Origin: Desmodesmus armatus | Taxonomy: Eukaryota; Chlorophyta; Chlorophyceae; Sphaeropleales; Scenedesmaceae | DNA length: 64,000 nt | Direction of reading: 5' to 3' | NCBI GenBank assembly: GCA_007449985.2 | Contig: VIIQ02000737.1 | Span: forward strand, 1-64,000 | Part shown: piece by piece, positions 43,667 to 54,104 of the stretch | How the letters are laid out: every line of letters starts with the position of its first letter | How positions within the stretch are numbered: position 1 is the stretch's first letter | Translations under genes and position numbers: made by a program | Notes under the pieces: model-generated | Database searches by the model: none | What the model was told of the DNA's origin: nothing | Seen by the model: only the letters and a program-made list of their open reading frames with translations

Positions 43667-45304
43667 ATGAGAAAAGAAGCGTTGGTGATTATTGCTGTCT
43701 TGGGGGCAGCATGGGCAGCACAAGCAGGAGACAGCAAGTGCTCACTGGCACCACGGCACCAGCATTTTAGTAAAGCCAGCAGCGGTGGCACAGCATGCGC
43801 GACACAGTGCGTGTTGGACCAGTTGGGGCAGCCTCAGACAGCAGCAGAGAGGTGCGCGAGTTCAGTCTGACAAAAGCAGTCCGAATGACTGGAGCAGCAT
43901 ACACCAGACTGCTTGTTTTTGAGCACCTGATTGGCAGGCTAACAGGAGCATTGCTCTCGCGACTTGAACTTTTTTATTGCTGCTTTGGTGTAGACTGCAC
44001 ATGTGCAAGACCACCCCACTCCAGCGCAAATTGTGCTGATACTGATGCCTGTGATGCTGTGCTGGTGTGGTGTCCTGCAGGCTCCTGATCTACATCACAG
44101 CCGTGTCGGAGTACTGCGCTGCCCTCAGCAGTAATATGACCCTGTGCCACAGCGAGCCACTGTGCCAGGTGATGCTGTTTGCAGGCAACGCTGCAGTGCA
44201 TGCCGTGAGTGATCCTGGACAGGCAACTGCACAGGACTGGGTGCAGGCTCTCACCAAGCATACCCGTCAGGAGTGCTGGCCGGATTGGCTGGGCATCCTC
44301 AACCAAGAGTGCCCAGGCTCCAGACAAGCGCAGGTCAATCAATGCTTGCATGCATTTCGGGCCGAACGCAACGCTGATGATTATGTTTACATCCCATCCG
44401 CAGCCCGCTCATGTCCTCAGGGATGCATGTTGATGAACTATGATACATATAATAGACATAAAAGGGCATGCGTGCCGCTGTGGATGCTGCATGAGTTGTG
44501 CGGCGGTCGGTTATGTGTGACAGCCCCTGATAAGTTTGAAGGTGGTGCACAGGCTTCACACTGCATGTTGGAGGAAGCATTGCTGGAAGAATCTGGCAGT
44601 GTTGCCAACAAAACTGCAGTTTTGCTATCGCCTATGCCAGGTCTAAATCATGGACTGACTTCCAAGGATCATGCCCTCACCGTCGTGCGGTGGCACGGCT
44701 GTTGAGAGCTGTGCCAGAAGCTTTTGTTGGGGATGGTGGGTGCTCGCTCGAGAAGTGGGTGTCCACCAAACCTGATTTTGCAATGTACGTAGCTCGAGCG
44801 CGTACTTGTGGCATTTTTCCTTATGTTGACCTTCCTTGGGCTGAGGTTGAGGATAGTCGGGGGCTGCAAGCCTGGCTGTGGATGCCTGAATCCCTGGCTC
44901 AGGTAGCGTTGTTTCAGTGTGCATCTGGCTACCTTCACATGCATGCTGTATTGTCCACCCTGTGGAGGTCCCCTGCGCTGTATAGCAGGCTGTTGGAGGG
45001 GTCAGGCAGCTGGAGCCAAGCACTGCCGCATGCTGGGCAGGTGTGTCGTGCACTCTGTCTTGGGGATATCACACAAGCATCTGCATCAGGGGCAAATTAT
45101 GTCAAAGTGTCTAGAAGAAACCGTACATTTTCGCTTGAGGGCGCTTTGACATCGTATTGCAGCAGTGCACTGGCACTTCAGAAGGCAGCATTAGTCTTAC
45201 CGTTAGCTGACGGCTCACAGTTTGGTTGTGCAGATGCACTCAGTAGTCTGAAGGAGAACTGGTTCCAGCACCAGTTGCTTGCAGGTCTGTGGCTTGAATG
45301 AATG
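43667..45304 (+). pseudogene. Gene B, Cys-rich ectodomain (5' part)
   Basis: Paralogue of gene A in the opposite direction. Exon 1, 43667-43851: signal peptide MRKEALVIIAVLGAAWAAQA, then GTACATQCVLDQLGQPQTAA. Exon 2 starts 44081 (LLIYITAVSEYCAALSSNMT; HTRQECWPDWLGILNQECPG; ACVPLWMLHELCGGRLC). One base is missing in the A-run near 44612; after it the frame continues CSFAIAYARSKSWTDFQGSC and VALFQCASGYLHMHAVLSTL to DALSSLKENWFQHQLL near 45285, where GCAG-GTCTGT may be a donor. The next 6.9 kb is a reverse-oriented LINE. The membrane part follows at 52203-54036. Many Cys fit an extracellular domain. Confidence 0.7.
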
Positions 45305-45708
45305 AAGGTGTTACACGGGTTTCTCAAGCAACTACGTTGCAACTGAACCCAGCCACGGATGGACACAACCAGTACGGAAGGGGGCCGTTCGGACAAACCC
45401 CACCATCAAAAGCTTGTCACGCACACTCAGTGTGCTTCCAGATTGCGAAAACAGAGATATAATACACTGGAAGGACTGAATGGCGCCAACGGCACTGCTT
45501 CTCGCACCTGCAGGGTTGCGATAAGAAAGGGCGGACGGAACAGAAAACAGCGAACACACAGCTGCGAGCCACAAACCACTCCCACATGTTGCAGTGGGCG
45601 TACGTGGGGGCAACTTCACCGACACCACCGGTCGCTGCACTGTTCACAAGCCAGCAGAACAGAAGTCACACAGCAGCCAACAACTCACATGTCAACACAT
45701 GCAGACGC

Positions 45709-48700
45709 TCAATGCCTAACTACTCGCAAACCGTTGCCTCCTGACAGCACAACATGCCATGCAATGAAAGGCTGCTGTGTGAGCGCAAGCCCCTGCGCCC
45801 GCTTAGGGATGATTGCAGAAACCGCAAAGTCAGCCAAGACGCGCCAAAACTCCCCAACAGCAGCACGCCCTGCAATGCGCTCTACCGTCAGCAGAGGCAG
45901 TGCAGGGCCTTCTGCTGCCACAGCCCAAGCCACTCTGCGGCCAAAGTCAACAGCACCTATGCCAGCCAGACACACCATGTCCCACACAACATGATGCAGC
46001 CGGGATGAGGTTTCACCCCCATCCACAAAGCTGCACACTGCAGGCCGCGATCAGCAGCCAACCAAGGGGGGCTGTCGCCCACCCGGTGAGCTCGCAACTG
46101 CCCCTCAATCTCCGCCCGCACCGCCCCTGCAACAGGACACTCCCAACAATGGTGCTGTACACCGGGCTCAGCAGCCCCACAGGCTACACAAGAGGTGCCT
46201 GTGTGCATGCGCTGAGCCGTAGGGAACGCATCGAGGGTGAGCCGCCATGCAGCCTCCTTGTGCTCATTAGGCACACGCAGCTTCCACCACCGCCGAAGCA
46301 CCCGAGTGACCTCGGGCAACTCGCCCACAATTGGCTGCAACATATCAACAGACAACACCCTCTGACGGAAGGCAGCATGCCTGTCAGCAATGGCTGACAG
46401 CGCATCCAAGGATTGACACTGGGTGGCCAGCGACACAGTGAGGGACTTAAGCTCCACCACATCCCCATTGCGAGTATGCCAACCCAGATCAGCACACACC
46501 CTGTCCCTAGCTGCGGTAAGCTGAGCCTCTGAAACGGCCGGCAGCCGCCCGGATGGCCTACCCCGCAGCACTACACGTGCTGCATCCTGCCACGCACCAG
46601 GGATTGCCGCCACCAACACAGCCAGCTCCTCCCTAGCCACCACCATGTTAGCATACCTAGGGCGATGCTGCAACACAGGGTCCCACACATGCATCCTGTA
46701 TGCCTCCTCCCTTGCCCCCAGGTCAGGGATGGAACAGATAGCCTCAACCAGCTGCAGCCAATGCAGCGCCTGCCCTGCACATTGCAGCTGGGTGAGGCCA
46801 AACAAGTCAGGCACAACAAACTCCAACCCCACCATCACTTGCCGCTGCTGTCCATACCAGTCCCACTGCTCCCTCTGCGCCACCACCGGATTGGACCACA
46901 ATGGGACATAGTAACACCACGGGCCGGGCTGGACCGGGTTAGCGCCCACATGGCGAATATACGGCAGAGCCCTGATGCCAAGGGCAAAAGCACGCAAGGG
47001 GTCTGGCAACAGCTGGCCCCCAGCGTCCCTGAACAACCGACCCCTGTCACACAAGGCCAAGCCCCAACAACCCCCACCAGGCACCACCGGCACATGGTGC
47101 TGCAACAGTTCCCTGCTGACTGCAACCCAAGGCTTGCGAGCATCCCCCACCAACACTTGCACTGCCTCACAAGCCAGGCGAGAGTGAAGGTGGGCCCGCA
47201 CTGGCAGCAGACCCAAACCTCCCTCCCTAGGGTGGGCCTCCATACACGCCCTGGGCACCCCTGGTGCCCGTCGCTGATCATCATCAGGGCCCAGGCCAGC
47301 ATCAACAAGGGCAGAGGCCCATTTGATAAGTTGCCTGGCATGCTCAGCTGGCAGGGCCCCAGCAAAGTGTGCATGATACAACAGTGTGGAGATGGCATAC
47401 CCATTGAACGCAAAAGCACGACCAAACATGGACAGGTCAGGGATGCGGCTGATCCTCTGCACCCGTTCCCGCACAATGCCCAGCCGATGCGCCCAATCCA
47501 CTCCAACCACCCCCACACTGCCAAAGACAACCCCCAGGCTTTTGCAGGTGTCACGCACCGCCATGCCTGCCACAGGGGCAGGGTCCACCACCGCTTGGCC
47601 CAAAGGCAACAGTTGACACTTGGGCGGCTGCACCCGCTGGCCTGTAGCATCCCCATACACCGACAAATGCTCCAGCAGACCAGAAACATCAGCCTCCCCA
47701 GGCAGGAGGGGCTCCACATCATCAGCATACTGTGTGGCGACCAGCCTGCCGGCTGCAACATCAATACCAATGCCACACTGCTTCAGATGGCAGAGCAACG
47801 CCTGCCCTGCAAACAGGTACATCAGGGGTGCCAGAGGGCAGCCCTGCCTAACCCCAGCACCACACTGAAAGAAAGAGCTCTGAAAGCCGTTGACAACTGC
47901 ACATGTCAGAGTGTCTGTCAACAGCAGCTTCATCCACTGCAGAAACCCGGCACCCACCCCAAGGGTCTCCCCAGCTGCAAACAGAAACTCCCTCGACACA
48001 GTGTCATAAGCCTTCCTGAAGTCCAGGAAAGCAGCTATGGCTGTTTGGTGGCGGGCACGCAGCACCTGGGGCAGCAGCTGCAGCAGCCGCACACTATCCC
48101 CTATGTGCCGATGCTGCAAAAAAGCACACTGCGCTGGATCAATCATGACCCCCGCCACTTGCAACAACCTGTTGGCCAGTAACTTGGCCATAAGACGGTA
48201 GTCATAGTTAAGTAATTGAATGGGGCGATAAGCATCCACATTGGTGTGCACCCCACCAGGTTTCAGCACTGGCACAACCGCCCCATCAAGAAACCCCGGC
48301 GGGCACTGCTGTGTTGCCCCAACGGCCGAGTACAGTTTGGCCAGGATGGGAGCAAGCTGCTGTCGGTACCGCCTGAACAGTTCTCCGGGAATACCGTCCA
48401 CCCCCGGGGCCTTGCCAGGCGCCGTACGCAAGATGGCCCGCTCTACCTCCTCAACTGACACCGATGCACTCCCCAGCTCAGCAGCTTGCTCGGCCGTCAG
48501 CCGCTGGCTGTGCTGTGCCATGGCCTGCAGCACCGCCTGCTGTGCTGCAGGCTGCACCTGCGGAGTTGTGCTGACCTCTGCATACCGGCGTCCCACAATG
48601 CTGGCCAACCCCACCCCATCCACCACCAAATGCCCCGACCCAGGTGCGTGCAGCCCAGCAATGAATGACGCTCCTTGGCTGGGCCGCAGCAGCTTGGTCA

Positions 48701-50012
48701 TGATAGGATTAGGCCTCTCCCCCAGATGCACCCACTGCTGCCGCCTACGCTGCCGCAATACTTCCTCCTCCTGGGTGAGCAGGCTTGCAAGGCCAGAGGA
48801 GGCATCCTGCAGTTCGGTCACGGCTGCCTGCACCTGTGCCCCATCCTGGCACTGCGCCAGCCGCTGCCGTGCTGCCTGCACTGCACCCCATGCTTCCCTT
48901 CTGCGGGCTGCCGACCCCTGATTGGCCCGCCGGGCTTTGGCTTCCCGGTTGAGGGCCTGCACCTGGAGCCGCAGCCGCTGCTTGAATGATGACCACCCCA
49001 CTACCATAGCTAGCGGGTCAGATGGCATTGCTGCATCCTCTATCGCCAGCCAGTCTGCCAGCTGCTGCTCGCACTCTGAGTCCCCTTGCAGGGACAAGTG
49101 CAGCTTCGGGAGGCCTGGGCCCAACACCCCTGGCCCTGACGGCAGCAGCTGCACCACCACAGGAGTGTGGTCGCTGATTGATGGTTGCTGATCTGCATGC
49201 CGGACAGCTGCCACCTGTGGCAGCAGCCCTGTGCTGACATACACCCTGTCCAACCGCGAGATACCCCGAGGGTGAAAGTAGGTGTATGCTCGCTTGTGGG
49301 GGTGCTTGGCCCGCCAGACGTCCCGCAGGTTTGGCACACACCGCCGCCACGCAGCTGTAGGGGCTGTGTCGTGCGTGGCAGCTGCCCCTGGCCCCTGCTG
49401 CTGCGACGGCTGCGGCTGGCTCCCGTCCCCTTCCTCCCCAGGCCCTGCCCCCTGCTGCTGCTGTTGCTGCTGGCGCGGCATGCGGCCGCGATCAACGCTA
49501 GGGCAGGGCGCAAAGTTCCAGTCCCCCAAAGCGACCATGCGGCCCCCAGGAGCAGCGGCACACCACTCCTGCAGGGTGCCTTCTATGATGTCTACGTTGC
49601 GCTGATATTCTGAAGCATGGAAATACACCCCAACCAGGTCCAAGTCCTGTCCCCCCCACCGCAGCGGCACGCGGAGCAGCCTGCCATTGGTGGCTGGGGA
49701 AGACGGACCTGGTGTCGCCCCACTGGCACGAACCTGCAGCTTGCCGGACCGCAGCAGGCTGTCCTTGATAAGTACTGTCACCCCTGCCCGCAACTGTGCT
49801 GTCTGCTGATAGGCTAGACACCAGTAGCTGCGCCAGCCCCTGGCCAGCAGGCGTGACTCTAGCTGAGTGCGCTGCAAGAAGCTGACGTGTGTATCGGCTG
49901 CCACTACTACATCCAAACCGAGGGCCTTGTAGAGAGCCAACAAGCCCTCTAGCTTGGCTGCCAGCCCATTGACGTTGTGGCAGCCCATGCGCAGGGTTGG
50001 AGCCCTACGCAT
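45709..50012 (-). CDS. LINE ORF2: endonuclease and reverse transcriptase
   Basis: Starts ATG 50012, directly after the ORF1 stop. The N-terminal endonuclease is visible as MGCHNVNGLAAKLEGLL, VVAADTHVSF, LVGVYFHASEY, GDWNFAP, SRLDRVYVS and SDHTPVVVQ. Reverse transcriptase: APGVDGIPGELFRRY, PILKP-like VVPVLKPGGVHTN, YRPIQLLNYDYRLMAKLLAN, AFLDFRKAYDTVSREFL, GVRQGCPLAPLMYLFAG, catalytic QYADD. A Cys/His finger near the end reads CVACGAAEPGVQHHCWEC. The open frame stops at 45957, but the homologous end continues in the next frame (LHHVVWDMVCLAGIGAVDFG, FWRVLADFAVSA) to 45709. One G missing in CATCCCGGCTGC near 46008 explains this. Apart from that the protein is complete and looks recently active. 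Confidence 0.92.
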
Positions 50013-50535
50013 TTAATGCTGAGGGGGGGCCCAGGGGGTGGCCGGCCACAGCTGTGGCGAGCCCCCTTCTGGAGCGGGCGTGCCAGCGTACTGCGAGGCG
50101 CTGAAGCCCGCTGGGATGATGGAGGGAAGTGCGGCCTGGCTGTCCTGCTGCTGCTGCTGCTGACGGCGCTGGACAACCCTGAGAGAGCGGCGCTGCTCTT
50201 GCTGCTGCTGTTGCTTAGAGAGCACCACCCTGAACTGCTCAATGCGCTGCCGCTTCAGTTCAGACCCTGCCGCCCGAGCTGTGGCTGTCACGTGCTGCTG
50301 TGCACCTGGGGTGCCTGCTGCTGGGCCGGCCTGCGATGCAGAGGCGGCTGCCTGGCGGCGAGCCAGCTTGCGCCGGCTCTCAGACACAGGGCGCTTCTTG
50401 GTGCCGCCAGTGCTGCTCTTGGCGTTGCTGCTGGTGCTGCTGCTGGTGCTGCTTGAGGCAGCTGCGGCAGCTGGCGCGCCCTCGTGCACGGCTGCAGGCG
50501 GGGCCTGCTGCTGTTGCCCGATCGGGCCAGAGGGT

Positions 50536-50571
<36 letters not shown>

Positions 50572-51899
50572 AGGTCTGGTGTGGGCCGCTTCTGTGAGGC
50601 AGGTGCAGTGCCAGCTGACTGCGAGGGTGACTGTGCAGCGTCAGCGGCTGGGGCCTCCTGCTGCTGCCTCTGCTGCTGGCGCTCCCGCTGCTGCTGCCGC
50701 TGCTGCTGGCGCTGAGCCGCCAGCTCAGCCGCCTGCTGTTGCCTGTCATGCTCCTGCTGCTCACGCTGGCGGCGCTGCTGCTCCTGCTGCTCTGCAAGCT
50801 GCTGCTGGGTGCGGGACGCAATCCACTCGCGCTGCATAGCATTGCTGGCTCCCTTGCGCAGGGCGGCAGCACTGAGGTCTGCTGCATCTGTGCACTCCCG
50901 CAGCTGCACGAAGAAACTGCTGGTGCCGTCTGGTGTGGGCATCTCCACTGCTGAGGGTGCGCTGGCTGTGACTGCCAGCACCAGCTTCACCTCATCCCAC
51001 AGCTGCCGCTGCTGCTGATCCAAGGCCCAGTCCGCTGCCAGCACAGTGACGCCGGCTGCTTCCATGGCCGTGGCCCACTGCTGCGGCCCAATGCCCCGCA
51101 CCCCGCACAAGCTGAAGACCCGGACTGGCAGCCCGTCATACCGCAGAGTGTACTGCTCCCCACCGTCCGGCAGCTGCAGCTTGCCGGTCTGTGGGTCCAG
51201 TAGGCCCTGCAGGGCTGCCTTGCTGTGCAGAATGAACTGATAGGACGCGTGCATGGCTGCAACCTTGCGCCCTGCATGCACAGCATCCTTCCTGAAAAAC
51301 CTGGGGTGGCTCCAACCCAGCTCCCATCCGTCCCTGCTCACCAGCTGCTCAATGACGGTAGCAAAGCTGCTGGCCATCTCCCCCGCTGCAGCAAACCGCT
51401 CAAGGACTGGCCGCAGCGCTGCCGGTGCCATGCCCGCAGCTGCTGCCTCGGCGACTGCTGGGTCCTCCATGCCTGCAGGCTGCGCCTCAGACCAGGTATC
51501 CCGCAGGCGCTGTACCTCCTGGCCGGATGGGCAGTCCTGCAGTTGCTGTGTTGCTGCTGCCCGTGCTGCTGCATCTGCTGGGTCGATCAGCTTCTGCACC
51601 TCCAGGGCCACTTTCCTGGAGGCCAGAGCCTCGGGAGGCAGCAGCAACTTCAGAACTCCTGGGAAGGAGTGCATCTGTCGCTGCTGCCTGTTGTGTGCTG
51701 CATAGGCAGCCTTGCTGGCAGTTGCTGCTACCCTCCTGTTGGGCTGATTGGGGGTGGCTGCTGCTGACCTGCCAGGTGTGGCGGTGGGCTGGCGCCCAGC
51801 CGGGGCAGCACTGCGCTGCTGCTGCTGCTGCTGCTGCTGCTTCTGCTGGGCCACCCGCCCTGCTACTGCTGACGTGCCTGCCTGTGAGTCGGCAGGCAT
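50013..51899 (-). CDS. LINE ORF1, Gln/Ala-rich RNA-binding candidate
   Basis: 628 codons from ATG 51899 to TAA at 50013-50015. Gln runs at both ends flank a central part: HSFPGVLKLLLPPEALASRK, FATVIEQLVSRDGWELGWSH, LRYDGLPVRVFSLCGVRGIG, SSFFVQLRECTDAADLSAAA. No zinc knuckle or RRM is recognised. ORF1 proteins of LINEs coat the element RNA; the role here is by position. A long KR/Q-rich tail includes GGTKKRPVSESRRKLARRQA. The ORF1 stop codon and the ORF2 start abut (TAA-ATG). Confidence 0.8.
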
Positions 51900-52202
51900 G
51901 TTTACGGAGCTGATATGCTGCGCTGCTGCACGTAATGGATACTAGACGTACCAAAAGCACTGTTTATGCACTAGGCTGTCGCTCGGACTGGCTGCATGGG
52001 ACTTTCAAACTTGCGAGTGATGCGATCCCGACAGGCCAGCCAGTCTACTGCGGACGTGCCCGCTGCCCACGAAGAGTGACATAATGCATCAATACGAGTA
52101 CAATGCGCAATTCATGCAGGCCGAGTTGACGATCTCTCGACACGGTCCACTGGACACGATGGAGGAACGACAACAGAATGAATCAACTGACCAACACTGG
52201 TT

Positions 52203-54036
52203 GTGCTGGAGTGCATGGCTGGCACACACAAGCTGTGGCTTGTGCTTGTGGCTGGCCTTGTACTGGTCTTATCGACATGTTGGCTGTTGCAGATAGCCGT
52301 TGGCAAGCACTGTTGGGGGGCATCACAGGACACGGCAGAAGCGTGCAGCCGGGACAACTTTGTCAAAACAGCACCACCCTCTTATCATGGATCTAGTTTG
52401 CCCCTGAACCACAAGCGAAGTACGTGGGGCTACGCTGTATATCGCCTGCTGAGCATTGTGCGAGCCTGCTGGTATGTAGCAGATGTTGCCATGCGTGCGA
52501 CCATGTTGTTTTACATTTTTGGGCCGCCGATAGCCCATTTTTGGGCCGCCGATAGCCCATTACAATATGTCGGTGGTCTTCAGATCGCAAGGTCTGGGGA
52601 TCGAATGCTGGCAAAGACACTGGCCAGGCTGTGATGTCCGCCCACCCTTGTAGCGGCTCGCAGTGGTGAAGGGGTTTCGGTGGTTTACCCTTCACGCGTG
52701 GTGATACCAAGCTTCGGCTTCGGCAGTTAACTAGGTCTGGAGAGTACCACTATGTGGTGAAAGTATCCAGTAATGAGGGAATGACAGCACAGTGGCAGCA
52801 TATGCAGCGGCAGTTCCATCTCCCCTTCCCTCCTTTATTTTTGTTCTCTGTTACGGGCCTGGCCTGCCGGTAGGTGTTGCCAGCGCCGTTCAACGGTGGT
52901 GTTGGTGGTTGCTGGTAATCATGTGTGCCTCACACGTGGTGACCATGCTGCTGATTGTGCCAGGCGTGCTGTCAGCATACGACTTGCTTGATTTTGCCAG
53001 AATGCGCCTCAGCGTGGGGTGTTGTTTCCTGTTGTTTTTCAGCTTTGCCTGGGTCATATTTCTGGGGATTGTCTTTGGGGTGGGAGCCTGGTTTGTAGTG
53101 ATAGCTGACTCCTACATGATGGCTGCCCTGTGTGGTGTGCCAGAGCACAAGCTTCTGGGCAACAAGCTCAACGTCGGTGCTTACACGACCCTGCGGTTCA
53201 TGTGCCAGGGTGTGGTACAGGCGCTGCCGTCCGCCCTGATCAGCACAGCAGCCATTGACGCATTGCTTGTGGCAGTCACACCGGAACGGTACTCACACCG
53301 CGTCCTCACCATGCAGCTTCTGTGGGCATCGCTGCTGCTGTCGATGAGCCGCTTTGCTTGGGAGGTTGTATCTTTGGCGGTATTGACACATCGACTGCGG
53401 GCACACTGCTTTGTCACTGCGATAGTTGATGTTATTCACCACCTGCAGCCTGGACAGTCCAGCCGCCCTTGTACGGTTGCTGCACCACCAGGCGGGCCCC
53501 CCTCAGAGTTCAGTGAGAGGGGCCGCGATGGCGACAAAGCAAAAGCAGGGCTTGTAAGCTTGGATCTTGGTCAGGCCCTTGGTCGCCAGGAAAGCCCCGG
53601 CATGCTTTACCAGGTGGGCCAAGGTGCACAAGCTGTGTTGGCAGACCGCAAGGCTGCTCCAACAGAGATCCAGGAGTTGTCAGCCGTTCGGGTGGAGCAG
53701 CCAACAGGTGAGAGTGTTGCTGCTGGCCAGGCAGCTGCCATGTCCACGCAAAGTACTGTGCAGCTGCACAGCAGTTTGTCAGCTGCTGAGGGTGACTCCT
53801 GCTGCAGTAGCTGCGGTGGGCCGCAGCAGTACCCAAGGTTCACTATTGTGTATGTGTGGGTGGTATCGCTGCTTGTGGGGGCCTTCATTTGTGTGGTGTG
53901 CAGCCACATTATCTGGCCATGGCTGTTTTTTTTCGCAAGTCAGATTACAGCTCTGAGAACCGCATGCCAGCGGCTCTTCTGTGGCCCTACAGCCTCCTGG
54001 GTTTGTGGGGCAACTGGCAACTGTCTGGTTCGATGA
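52203..54036 (+). pseudogene. Gene B, membrane domain (3' part)
   Basis: Matches the membrane part of gene A. Upstream of the inserted 270-bp repeat: HKLWLVLVAGLVLVLSTCWL and RLLSIVRACWYVADVAMRAT. Downstream: CWWLLVIMCASHVVTMLLIV, CCFLLFFSFAWVIFLGIVFG, GNKLNVGAYTTLRFMCQGVV, QALPSALISTAAIDALL and YVWVVSLLVGAFICVVCSHI. The frame can be read through the T-run near 53927 to a stop at 54036, or with one more T to another frame ending ITCNLTAV near 54104, which resembles the end of gene A (SLTCD). The ATG at 52792 lies inside the inserted repeat and is not a real start. The protein is interrupted at 45305 and 52565. Confidence 0.7.
52565..52834 (+). repeat. 270-bp dispersed element, copy 2, in gene B
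   Basis: Inverted copy of 17911-18181, inserted in the coding part of gene B between RATMLFYIFG and FVLCYGPGLP. Just before it CATTTTTGGGCCGCCGATAG is repeated twice in tandem. B-box-like GGGATCGAATGC lies near its start. Confidence 0.75.
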
Positions 54037-54104
54037 AAGGCAGCGTGGCTGCGCTTGGCTCGTGTGATATGCAAAGTATAACATGCAATCTCACAGCTGT
54101 ATAG

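Larger units (their letters stand above)
45305..52176 (-). mobile_element. L1-like LINE inserted in gene B
   Basis: Two-ORF non-LTR retrotransposon with an apurinic-type endonuclease, opposite to the host gene. The proposed borders rest on GAATGAAT at 45296-45303 and 52177-52184, an 8-bp candidate target duplication. The 5' UTR is about 280 bp (51900-52176), and the 3' UTR is about 400 bp without an obvious A-tail. Being near full length, it is probably a fairly recent copy. Confidence 0.75.

Noticed and set aside
46665..48182. 505-codon plus-strand frame
   Set aside because: Antisense shadow of LINE ORF2, which carries all the reverse transcriptase motifs.
52590..52640. A functional tRNA gene
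   Set aside because: Only the T-arm-like and part of the anticodon-arm-like sequence are present; no acceptor stem can be closed.
52792..52840. ATG 52792 as the start of gene B membrane protein
   Set aside because: It lies inside the 270-bp repeat, and the same MAAYAAAVPSPLPS reading occurs in the other copy near 17956. Homology to gene A extends upstream of the repeat.
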